From assembly GCA_031370625.1 (NCBI GenBank), contig JANMQR010000087.1:1-5080 (forward strand): DNA of 5,080 nucleotides. Reading direction: 5' to 3'. This DNA is from UKL13-2 sp031370625 (GTDB lineage: Bacteria; Pseudomonadota; Gammaproteobacteria; Burkholderiales; Usitatibacteraceae). Of this stretch, positions 1-5,080 are shown piece after piece; within the stretch, counting starts at the first letter, position 1; the number at the start of each line of letters is the position of its first letter. The notes below the pieces were generated by a model. That model made no database searches and was not told the origin of the DNA. It worked only from the letters and a program-made list of their open reading frames with translations. The translations under genes were made by a program, and so were the position numbers.

Positions 1-522
1 GTTCTTGAACGGCGCAGTTGAAATGGAACCCTAGCATCAGCGCGGCAATTGGAGCAATTTTGCTCCAAAGTGCTCACCGTTATTAGGGCTTCAGTTTTCT
101 CTTTCGTGCTGAGAGCGGTTCATCGCGCGAGTTCAAAAATAGCTGCTACCAACGCACTCGGCTGCAATAAGCAGAATGAATGGCTCGGGCACCAGCAGCG
201 CGAGCCGATCGACATCGACGCAATGCGCTAACAGTGAATCGCGACCCGGCAAAAATCCAATACGCGTTTGCCATGCAGCACCATAAACGCACGACAGATT
301 GATCGTGCGAGCAATTTTTTCAGGTACCCGCTCCGCAACGCGGGCCAATGATCCCGATGTGGCGCAGTTTTTTCAAAAGGCAATCACCGCGCGTGCGTAT
401 AGCGACGCTTCGCGACTGCGCTGAGCAGCAGTTTCAGGATGTGCAATCGCTTCTGAAGTAGAGCCATCACTTTGTGACTGTAGATCGAAAGCGGAACCGC
501 ATGATTGATTGCGCAGCTCAAA
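1..522. other. Stretch without a supportable gene
   Basis: This region lies beyond the DUF6929 stop codon. All six frames hold only short open stretches, the longest about 70 codons from a TTG on the minus strand (133-348). None has a recognisable family, a good ribosome-binding site or a continuing frame. It may be decayed coding sequence or a long intergenic spacer. A plus-strand frame is open from position 2 to a TAG at 32-34 and could be the last codons of a gene outside the window, but ten codons are too few to judge. Confidence 0.5.
49..68. repeat. Perfect 20-bp palindrome
   Basis: TTGGAGCAATTTTGCTCCAA consists of two 9-bp arms, TTGGAGCAA (49-57) and TTGCTCCAA (60-68), around TT. As DNA it has the form of a binding site for a dimeric regulator. 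As RNA its 2-nt loop would force the innermost pairs open. No T-run follows on either strand, so it is not a standard terminator. No supported gene starts next to it. Confidence 0.5.
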
Positions 523-1443
523 TTAGCCCCACGGCAACAATGCCGAAAGCAACCACGCCGGTTTGCTCGCATCATCACCATCGGTCACAAGCTGTACGTG
601 AATATGTTGATTACGAATCGACGCGACCACGCCTTCCACTTTGTACGCGGGCTCGATGCGCTCTATGCGCGCGATTTTACCATTGGCGTTAATGATGCCG
701 ATCGCCGAGCCGTTACACGCGCCATCATCAATCGCATTATCGGTATTCTCGGCGACAGCGGTAAACAACAGCACGCCATTTATCAGCGCCGCGCCATCGG
801 TGAAGGAAAAGGGCACGTCGTCTACGTTACCGAGATCGATAGTCATGCTCGTCGGTGTGCGATGCAAACGCGGCGCGTATCCGGCGGTCAGATCGTTTAG
901 AAATGCCGCGACCGATAATCGAATCAGCGCGTTTTTCGAGCACCTGTTGCCGCGCTGCAAGAGCACAAGATCATCGCCCGAAATAACCGCGCCTTCAATG
1001 TTGAGCACGTCAAATTCATTGCGTAAATCATCATAAAGCGAAACAAGATCAATATGCTGTGGCGCGGTGTTTACTTGCCCATTAGCGTCCAGCCCAAGCA
1101 GCACACCGGTCGCGCGATTTGGTTTCGAACCTGAACCCAAGGCAAGCAGCGCACCATACGCATAGCCCGCAAACGCGGGCAGATGGGTGAGCGTTTCAAG
1201 ATCGTGCTTTTCAGCTTTGCGCTTTTTGGTTTTCTCAGGCAACGTGCCCTCAAACAATCGAATTAGATCACCTGGCGCGTGAGTGTCCGCAGAAAAAACG
1301 CCGAGGTGATTCTCATCATCGGCGACCACATACAGCGTGCGGTTAATATTCACCAAACCACTTGCCGCCGCGAGATGTGGCGCGCGGTTTTCGCTGGTGG
1401 CGTGGTTAAGCAATAGTTCGAGAATTTTGGTTGGGCGGATCAT
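523..1443 (-). CDS. DUF6929 family protein
   Basis: The 306-aa product matches the DUF6929 family, of unknown function, whose repeated short strands suggest a beta-propeller-like fold. Typical pieces in order are YVVADDENHLGVF (38-50), a lysine-rich connector KKRKAEKHDLETL (73-85), LLALGSGSKPNR (99-110), LNIEGAVISGDDLVLLQRGN (147-166), SAIGIINANGKI (246-257) and KVEGV (268-272). No signal peptide or membrane segment is visible, so it is probably cytoplasmic. I chose the ATG at 1443. The frame can be extended to an ATG at 1500 (325 aa) or a TTG at 1590 (355 aa), but the longest form would translate the hairpin repeat at 1539-1556 and the added residues do not look like family sequence. The ribosome-binding site before 1443 is weak (AGAGA, about 11 nt away), so 1500 remains possible. 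The gene is intact, and no functional link to its neighbours is apparent. Confidence 0.8.
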   Translation of the reverse strand: MIRPTKILELLLNHATSENRAPHLAAASGLVNINRTLYVVADDENHLGVFSADTHAPGDLIRLFEGTLPEKTKKRKAEKHDLETLTHLPAFAGYAYGALLALGSGSKPNRATGVLLGLDANGQVNTAPQHIDLVSLYDDLRNEFDVLNIEGAVISGDDLVLLQRGNRCSKNALIRLSVAAFLNDLTAGYAPRLHRTPTSMTIDLGNVDDVPFSFTDGAALINGVLLFTAVAENTDNAIDDGACNGSAIGIINANGKIARIERIEPAYKVEGVVASIRNQHIHVQLVTDGDDASKPAWLLSALLPWG

Positions 1444-1538
1444 GAAACAAGATATCTCTTTTTTATACAAATCTTCGTTTAGTGTGAGAGCTTGAGCCAT
1501 GACCGATGGGAACTTCCCGAAACCTAAAAATTTTTTCG

Positions 1539-1556
1539 TCCCGGCGCAGGCGGGGA
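1539..1556. repeat. GC-rich hairpin of a dispersed proteobacterial intergenic repeat
   Basis: TCCCCGCCTGCGCCGGGA on the minus strand forms an imperfect stem-loop. With its flanks (GGAATCC before it and ACG after it) it resembles the widespread dispersed element of the type GGATTCCCGCCTGCGCGGGAATGACG found between genes in many beta- and gammaproteobacteria. It lies between the vapC remnant and the DUF6929 gene. Minus-strand A6T5 follows, not a clean T-run, so terminator activity is uncertain. Only one copy is present here. Confidence 0.6.
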
Positions 1557-1574
1557 TTCCAGTTCGTTGATGTA

Positions 1575-1694
1575 TCAATAAATTAACCAAACTTTAAATC
1601 CCGTCTGTTGCTGCAGACAGCATTCGGCGCGGAGGACCTTCAAAGTTGTGTGCAGCGCAATAGTTTCAAAAACACCATCATTGTGACGTTTTCT
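1575..1694 (-). pseudogene. 3' remnant of vapC PIN-domain toxin
   Basis: Directly behind and slightly overlapping vapB, but in another frame, the minus strand reads RKRHNDGVFETIALHTTLKV and continues to a stop at 1575. The part HNDGVFETIALHTTLKVL resembles the usual C-terminal end of VapC toxins, of the form LHNDRDFDxIAxHTxLxLL, where the acidic residue in ND belongs to the PIN active-site group. Everything earlier in a VapC, including the N-terminal VDTS/VDSS motif with the first catalytic Asp, is missing. Only about 20 codons separate the normal end of VapB from this motif, where a full toxin would need about 85-100. The frame is also closed by a TGA at 1695-1697. I infer an internal deletion plus frameshift. 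The match was made by eye. Confidence 0.6.
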
Positions 1695-1941
1695 TCAGCC
1701 GCTTTGCGAGAGCTTTCTCGACAACAATCGGCACGCGATAGTCAGCGCGATCGCGCCGCATCTGCGACAGATCACCCGCCCACTCAACTGTACCGCGCAA
1801 GGCGCGGATGCCTCGATAGGCGTGCCTGCGCACCAAAAGACGAAGGGCTTCTTCCACCGTTTTCTTCTTGGTCGTAAAGCCGCCTGCTTTCATGGCGGCG
1901 GCTATTAAAGCGTCGTCGATGTCGATGTTTGTGCGCATCAT
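1678..1941 (-). CDS. vapB: VapB-family (DUF2191-type) type II antitoxin, orphaned
   Basis: An 87-aa protein whose first 65 residues match the usual VapB antitoxin layout. The N-terminus MRTNIDIDDALI is the strand of a ribbon-helix-helix DNA-binding fold. The helices TKKKTVEEALRLLVRRH (24-40) follow, and then the toxin-binding segment RGTVEWAGDLSQMRRDR (49-65). VapB normally ends about here and vapC begins. Instead the frame continues for 22 residues (ADYRVPIVVEKALAKRLKKT and two more), which looks like a tail gained by fusion to vapC-derived sequence. The start may be the ATG at 1941 or the one directly after at 1938; the latter gives the canonical MRTNIDIDD. No clear ribosome-binding site is seen. 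No intact VapC PIN-domain toxin follows, although a 3' remnant does. DNA binding is likely retained; the neutralising role has no local partner. Confidence 0.82.
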   Translation of the reverse strand: MMRTNIDIDDALIAAAMKAGGFTTKKKTVEEALRLLVRRHAYRGIRALRGTVEWAGDLSQMRRDRADYRVPIVVEKALAKRLKKTSQ

Positions 1942-1957
1942 CTTGCTATAGCGATTT

Positions 1958-1971
1958 ATCTAAAATTAGAT
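1958..1971. repeat. 14-bp palindrome upstream of vapB, candidate operator
   Basis: ATCTAAAATTAGAT is a perfect palindrome lying 17 nt upstream of the first vapB ATG. A second short palindrome, GCTATAGC (1945-1952), lies between it and the gene. VapB proteins commonly repress their own promoters by binding such inverted repeats, so this is the natural operator candidate. A possible promoter on the minus strand is TTGAAT (1970-1975) with CTATAG (1946-1951) at 18-nt spacing. If real, this would start transcription almost at the ATG, in line with the absence of a clear Shine-Dalgarno sequence. The palindromes are seen; the regulatory role is inferred. Confidence 0.45.
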
Positions 1972-2026
1972 TCAATCCACACTTATCGACTACGCAGGAC
2001 ATGTGTGCGCCCGACGCGAGTTCAAG

Positions 2027-2050
2027 CCACTCCATATTTATTCTGAGTGG
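2027..2050. repeat. Short inverted repeat after the 94-aa gene
   Basis: CCACTC (2027-2032) and GAGTGG (2045-2050) form a perfect 6-bp inverted repeat with a 12-nt AT-rich loop. It begins about 10 nt beyond the stop of the 94-aa gene. It could be a mRNA 3' hairpin, but no T-run follows on either strand, so it is not a standard intrinsic terminator. Confidence 0.4.
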
Positions 2051-2060
2051 AGCTAAATTG

Positions 2061-2345
2061 CTAAGCCTTAGCTGGCTGTGAGGGAAGGGCAGAATTTTTT
2101 AATCGGGAGACGCTTTTCGTATTCGCGAGCGCGGACAAAGACTCAAAATAGCGCCGATGTGTCAGTCGCAATTGATCCTCATTATCAGCTTCAAGCAGCA
2201 CCACTTCGCGATCCGTGTTTGATCCAATGTTGTCAATCTCAAGCTGAAGGCGAACAAAGTCTGCCTCCTCGTGTGCTTTCGACGCAAATGCTCGAAACTG
2301 GATCAGACTTCCAGCAGAGCGGTCATATTCAACTAAAAATATCAC
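2061..2345 (-). CDS. Small hypothetical protein overlapping the RelA/SpoT-like gene; candidate antitoxin
   Basis: A 94-aa protein that I do not recognise as a characterised family. It begins MIFLVEYDRS, a beta strand typical of a small alpha/beta domain. A charged helix follows (about 22-38), a second strand REVVLLEADN (about 46-55), a helix with RLTHRRYFESL (about 60-70), and a polar, probably disordered tail. No membrane segment or signal peptide is seen. The start is GTG at 2345, supported by AAGGA (2351-2355) 5 nt upstream, a much better ribosome-binding site than that of the gene before it. The 17-nt overlap with the RelA/SpoT-like gene implies one mRNA and probably translational coupling. 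In toxSAS systems a small neutralising protein is often encoded beside the toxic synthetase, so an antitoxin or regulator role is a reasonable inference, but nothing in the sequence proves it. Confidence 0.75.
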   Translation of the reverse strand: MIFLVEYDRSAGSLIQFRAFASKAHEEADFVRLQLEIDNIGSNTDREVVLLEADNEDQLRLTHRRYFESLSALANTKSVSRLKNSALPSQPAKA

Positions 2346-2994
2346 GATTTTCCTTAATTATTTTTGCCAACAACTCGTGCATATTCGCACGTAACGGCTC
2401 CGCATGCGGTAGTGCTTCGATATCTTTGCCTAGCATTGATAGGGCGCGAAGCAGGTTTACAACATCCACGGGCCCGCCGCCATATTTCACGTCCATGCTG
2501 TGCCGGTCCGCAAACTTTTCTGAAACTTCAGCCCAAAGGTGCTGTAGTTGTGTTCGAATCTGAATTTCTATTGAATGTTCCCCGGATTTTACGATTAGAT
2601 GGACAGCGCGGTATCCATGGCTGGGTATTTCACGTCGGTCAAAAACTGAAATAGGTAACTGCAATGTGCTTGTAATTGCTAGAACCAATTCGTCCTGCGC
2701 TGTGATGTCCTCGACAATTATTCTACACCCCGCTACGTCCTGCATTTGCGAAAGTCGAATGGATTCCCTTTTCAACTTATCGACAATCGCCGTCGTAGAT
2801 TTTGCAGGCCTTCCACTCACATTCAAATGAAGCGAATTGCGAAGATGTAAAACGACCGCTTCGTATTCTGAGGCGAAGCTGCGGCGGTATTTGTCTAGTA
2901 ATCGCAAATCCTCGACAGTTACTGCGCTACGAAGGCGATTTCCGAGGCGATCAACTTCGCTTCGACTAAGTTCGGTAAGCTTGTCAGAACTCAT
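2329..2994 (-). CDS. RelA/SpoT-domain small alarmone synthetase-like protein
   Basis: A 221-aa single-domain member of the RelA/SpoT nucleotide pyrophosphokinase fold, predicted cytoplasmic. The family moves pyrophosphate from ATP to the 3' OH of GDP/GTP; some toxic members act on other acceptors such as ATP or tRNA. Landmarks: GRPAKS at 61-66 and KLKR at 73-76 (ATP-side basic residues), QDVAGCR at 85-91 with Asp86 as likely metal ligand, HGYRAVH at 126-132 with Tyr128 as likely guanine-stacking residue, and IEIQIRT at 142-148 with Glu143 as the likely catalytic acid. The synthetase core therefore looks intact. No HD hydrolase, TGS or ACT domain is present, so it cannot degrade alarmone like long RelA/SpoT. 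The usual NPKxNGYxS loop is reduced to IPSHGYRA. Residues 165-221 form a mostly helical tail. The start at 2994 has a weak ribosome-binding site. It lies 33 nt behind thiC and overlaps the next gene by 17 nt. Family is firm; substrate and role are unknown. Confidence 0.88.
   Translation of the reverse strand: MSSDKLTELSRSEVDRLGNRLRSAVTVEDLRLLDKYRRSFASEYEAVVLHLRNSLHLNVSGRPAKSTTAIVDKLKRESIRLSQMQDVAGCRIIVEDITAQDELVLAITSTLQLPISVFDRREIPSHGYRAVHLIVKSGEHSIEIQIRTQLQHLWAEVSEKFADRHSMDVKYGGGPVDVVNLLRALSMLGKDIEALPHAEPLRANMHELLAKIIKENRDIFS
2351..2355 (-). promoter_or_regulatory. Shine-Dalgarno AAGGA deciding a GTG start
   Basis: AAGGA lies inside the 3' end of the RelA/SpoT-like gene, 5 nt before the GTG at 2345. 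It is the reason for calling the 94-aa gene real and for accepting its GTG start. It also suggests that the second protein can be translated at a higher rate than the first. Confidence 0.7.
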
Positions 2995-3027
2995 CGTTTG
3001 GCCACATGGAGGCGCACAGTAGTTACG

Positions 3028-4911
3028 TTAGAGTCTGTGATAAACCTCACTACCCTTCTTCACAAACTCAATCGCCTTAACTTCCATCCCCTTCTGCAAT
3101 GCATCCGCCTCCGAAACCCCCTGCGCCTTCGCAAAATCACGCACATCCTGCGAGATTTTCATCGAGCAAAAGTGTGGGCCGCACATGCTGCAGAAGTGCG
3201 CCAGCTTCGCGCCTTCTTGCGGTAGAGTTTCATCGTGAAATTCGCGGGCCTTGTCGGGGTCGAGGCCTAAATTAAATTGATCGTCCCAGCGGAATTCGAA
3301 TCTCGCTTTTGATAGCGCGTTGTCCCGCATTTGCGCGCCCGGATGACCCTTTGCCAAGTCGGCCGCATGCGCGGCGATTTTGTAGGCCATGATGCCGTCT
3401 TTCACATCATTCTTATCAGGCAAACCGAGATGCTCTTTTGGTGTGACGTAACACAGCATCGCGGTACCATACCAGCCGATCATCGCCGCGCCAATGGCGG
3501 AGGTGATGTGATCGTAGCCAGGGGCGATGTCGGTGGTGAGCGGGCCGAGTGTGTAGAAAGGCGCTTCGTGGCAATACTTTAATTGCAAATCCATGTTCTC
3601 TTTGATGAGATGCATCGGCACATGGCCGGGGCCTTCGATCATGGTTTGCACATCGTGTTTCCACGCTACTTTTGTTAACTCGCCGAGGGTTTTTAATTCG
3701 CCTAATTGCGCTTCATCGTTCGCATCAAATCCTGAGCCGGGACGCAAGCCATCGCCGAGCGAGAATGTCACGTCATAGGCTTTCATGATGTCGCAAATAT
3801 CTTCAAAATGCGTATAGAGAAATGATTCTTTGTGGTGCGCCAAACACCATTTCGCCATGATCGATCCACCGCGCGAGACGATGCCGGTCATGCGATTCGC
3901 CGTCATCGGAATGTAGCGCAGCAACACGCCCGCGTGGATCGTGAAATAGTCCACGCCCTGCTCGGCCTGCTCGATCAACGTATCGCGGAAAATTTCCCAT
4001 GTGAGGTCTTCGGCTTTGCCATCGACTTTTTCCAAGGCTTGGTAAATCGGCACGGTGCCGATCGGCACGGGCGAATTGCGGATGATCCATTCGCGCGTTT
4101 CGTGGATGTGTTTGCCGGTTGATAAATCCATTACCGTATCGCCGCCCCAGCGCGTCGCCCAGGTCATTTTCTCGACTTCTTCAGCAATGCTCGATGACAC
4201 TGCTGAGTTACCAATATTCGCGTTAATTTTCACCAAGAAATTGCGGCCAATAATCATCGGCTCGATTTCGGGATGATTGATATTCATCGGGATCACCGCG
4301 CGACCGCGGGCAATTTCATCGCGCACAAACTCCGGCGTCATAAACGATTGAATATTCGCGCCGAAAGATTCACCGGGATGTTGTTTGGTAATCAGCGCGG
4401 GCTGATTCGCCAGCATCCATTCGCGATTCTGATTTTCGCGAATCGCGATGTATTCCATTTCCGGCGTGATGATGCCTTTTTTTGCGTAATGCATTTGCGA
4501 AACGTTCATGCCCGCTTTTGCCACGCGCGGCTTGCGTTTCAAGTTAAAGCGCAGCTCGGCTAATTTCGCATCGGTCATGCGCTCAATGCCGTAAGCGGAC
4601 GACGGGCCATTGAGCAACACGGTATCGTTTCGTTCCGCAATCCACGTTTCGCGCAGCGGCACCAAGCCTGAGCGAATATCGATTTTCACATTTGGATCGG
4701 TGTACGGCCCGGATGTGTCGTATACAAAAAACGGCGGATTTTTGTCGCCACCCATGCCGGTCGGCGTATCCGATTGCGAGATCTCGCGCATCGGCACTTG
4801 AATGTCAGGGCGCGAGCCTTCGATATAAACCTTGCGCGACATCGGCAACGGCTGCACGGCGGCTTCGTCAACGGTCGCGGTGGATTCGAGGAATTTGGGA
4901 TTTGCGTTCAT
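3028..4911 (-). CDS. thiC: Phosphomethylpyrimidine synthase ThiC
   Basis: ThiC is a cytoplasmic radical-SAM enzyme that rearranges aminoimidazole ribotide into HMP phosphate, the pyrimidine half of thiamine. The 627-aa product has the usual proteobacterial length: a ThiC-associated N-terminal region (about 10-95), then the barrel catalytic domain. Visible family landmarks are SRGGS at 346-350, EGPGHVPMH at 426-434 in the metal-binding region, and near the C-terminus CSMCGPHFC, whose Cys574, Cys577 and Cys582 form the CxxCx4C ligand set for the [4Fe-4S] cluster. The reading frame is intact. An in-frame ATG lies 12 nt upstream (4923), but I chose the ATG at 4911 because GGAG sits 6 nt before it, while the upstream ATG has no ribosome-binding site. 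A TPP riboswitch precedes it and controls it. No thiamine gene follows; a RelA/SpoT-like gene starts 33 nt after the stop. Identification is essentially certain. Confidence 0.98.
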   Translation of the reverse strand: MNANPKFLESTATVDEAAVQPLPMSRKVYIEGSRPDIQVPMREISQSDTPTGMGGDKNPPFFVYDTSGPYTDPNVKIDIRSGLVPLRETWIAERNDTVLLNGPSSAYGIERMTDAKLAELRFNLKRKPRVAKAGMNVSQMHYAKKGIITPEMEYIAIRENQNREWMLANQPALITKQHPGESFGANIQSFMTPEFVRDEIARGRAVIPMNINHPEIEPMIIGRNFLVKINANIGNSAVSSSIAEEVEKMTWATRWGGDTVMDLSTGKHIHETREWIIRNSPVPIGTVPIYQALEKVDGKAEDLTWEIFRDTLIEQAEQGVDYFTIHAGVLLRYIPMTANRMTGIVSRGGSIMAKWCLAHHKESFLYTHFEDICDIMKAYDVTFSLGDGLRPGSGFDANDEAQLGELKTLGELTKVAWKHDVQTMIEGPGHVPMHLIKENMDLQLKYCHEAPFYTLGPLTTDIAPGYDHITSAIGAAMIGWYGTAMLCYVTPKEHLGLPDKNDVKDGIMAYKIAAHAADLAKGHPGAQMRDNALSKARFEFRWDDQFNLGLDPDKAREFHDETLPQEGAKLAHFCSMCGPHFCSMKISQDVRDFAKAQGVSEADALQKGMEVKAIEFVKKGSEVYHRL

Positions 4912-4914
4912 ATT

Positions 4915-4975
4915 GCGCTCCATAAAATGTAAGCAGGGAGCGCGAAGGGTGACTGAAAAGTCATCTTCGCTTCCC
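4915..4975 (-). promoter_or_regulatory. Riboswitch expression platform: SD sequestor and anti-sequestor
   Basis: Two competing folds can be drawn by eye. In the first, GCGAAG (4965-4970) pairs with CTTCGC (4942-4947) around an inner TGACT/AGTCA stem (4959-4963 with 4950-4954) and a TTTC loop. The helix can be extended by GGGA (4972-4975) with TCCC (4936-4939) across a small internal loop. This uses up the 3' strand of P1 and the conserved AGGGA of the aptamer. In the second, GCGCTCC (4937-4943) pairs perfectly with GGAGCGC (4915-4921), which contains the thiC Shine-Dalgarno GGAG (4918-4921). Ligand-bound P1 would free the first partner and let the second form, blocking translation. No U-run follows either helix, so a transcription terminator is unlikely. 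The pairings are seen; the switching model is inferred from known TPP switches. Confidence 0.8.
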
Positions 4976-5065
4976 TACGGCGGCATTACCCGCGTCAGGT
5001 TCCAAGGGTGTATCTCATCCGCGCAGTATTTAATGTCGATCAATACAGTGCGGAACCCCTAGCGA
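4967..5065 (-). promoter_or_regulatory. TPP riboswitch aptamer (THI element) of thiC
   Basis: The RNA binds thiamine pyrophosphate and lowers thiC expression when the vitamin is plentiful. On the minus strand the conserved blocks occur in order: TAGGGG, then a P2 stem (CCGC at 5050-5053 with GCGG at 5019-5022), the pyrimidine-sensor block GATGAGATACACCC (the more usual form is CTGAGA), CCTTGGAACCTGA, a P5 hairpin GCGG-GTAATG-CCGC, and GTAGGGAAG. P4 pairs CCCT with AGGG. P1 closes TCGCT (5061-5065) with AGCGA (4967-4971). An AT-rich P3 arm (GTATT/AATAC) fills the gap inside P2. The aptamer is complete. The promoter should lie at or just beyond the right edge; TAAGAT close to position 5075 could be a -10 box, but its -35 would be outside the window. 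Confidence 0.96.
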
Positions 5066-5080
5066 TAACGTCATCTTACT

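Noticed and set aside
2..34. Possible C-terminal end (FLNGAVEMEP, then TAG) of a plus-strand gene entering from the left
   Set aside because: Ten codons open at a window edge are expected by chance. There is no clear terminator or family match.
49..231. Plus-strand open frame of about 60 codons
   Set aside because: Starts at TTG inside the palindrome, has no ribosome-binding site and no recognisable product.
298..320. Weak plus-strand hairpin (ATTG/CAAT with inner pairs) followed by a T-run
   Set aside because: The stem is only a few interrupted base pairs and no plus-strand gene is supported upstream, so an intrinsic terminator call is not justified.
133..348. Minus-strand open frame of about 71 codons starting at TTG
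   Set aside because: No recognisable family or motif, no ribosome-binding site, a non-ATG start and a cysteine-rich, unstructured composition. It could be decayed coding sequence but cannot be supported as a gene.
384..581. Minus-strand open frame of about 65 codons
   Set aside because: Its first part is an out-of-frame shadow of the DUF6929 gene end. The rest, basic and only about 45 codons, has no start signal or family resemblance.
1444..1590. Longer N-terminus for the DUF6929 protein (starts at 1500 or 1590)
   Set aside because: The 1590 start translates a dispersed intergenic repeat. The 1500 start lacks a well-spaced ribosome-binding site and adds residues unlike the family core, although it cannot be fully excluded.
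4912..4923. thiC start at the upstream ATG (4923)
   Set aside because: No ribosome-binding site precedes it, and the GGAG that fits the ATG at 4911 would lie inside its coding sequence.

Overview
The window reads as an ordinary stretch of proteobacterial chromosome, most likely gammaproteobacterial. This rests on the ThiC sequence, the thiC leader layout and gene style. Genus cannot be set from sequence alone; a Cellvibrio/Pseudomonadales-type host would fit but is a guess. All supported genes lie on the minus strand, so transcription runs from right to left.

Right part (about 2995-5065): a TPP riboswitch aptamer is followed by an expression platform and thiC, the thiamine-pyrimidine synthase. 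The leader can be folded by eye into a P1 helix, an anti-sequestor hairpin and a perfect 7-bp helix that buries the thiC Shine-Dalgarno sequence. This implies control at translation initiation rather than by a terminator.

Middle part (about 1575-2994): an accessory islet. Only 33 nt after the thiC stop lies a single-domain RelA/SpoT-type nucleotide pyrophosphokinase of 221 aa. It overlaps by 17 nt a 94-aa protein with a strong ribosome-binding site, a gene pair laid out like a toxin-antitoxin operon. Next is a complete VapB-type antitoxin without an intact toxin. The 3' end of a vapC gene is still readable in another frame directly behind it, so this looks like a vapBC operon that lost most of its toxin. 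A palindrome precedes vapB.

Left part (1-1560): a GC-rich hairpin repeat of the dispersed proteobacterial intergenic kind lies upstream of a DUF6929-family gene (about 306 aa). The last 522 bases hold no gene I can support, only a perfect 20-bp palindrome near the left edge.

The most interesting candidate system is the alarmone-synthetase-like gene with its overlapping partner. It may be a toxSAS-type toxin-antitoxin or defence pair, and it sits where a thiC transcript could read into it. This function is inferred from layout, not shown.
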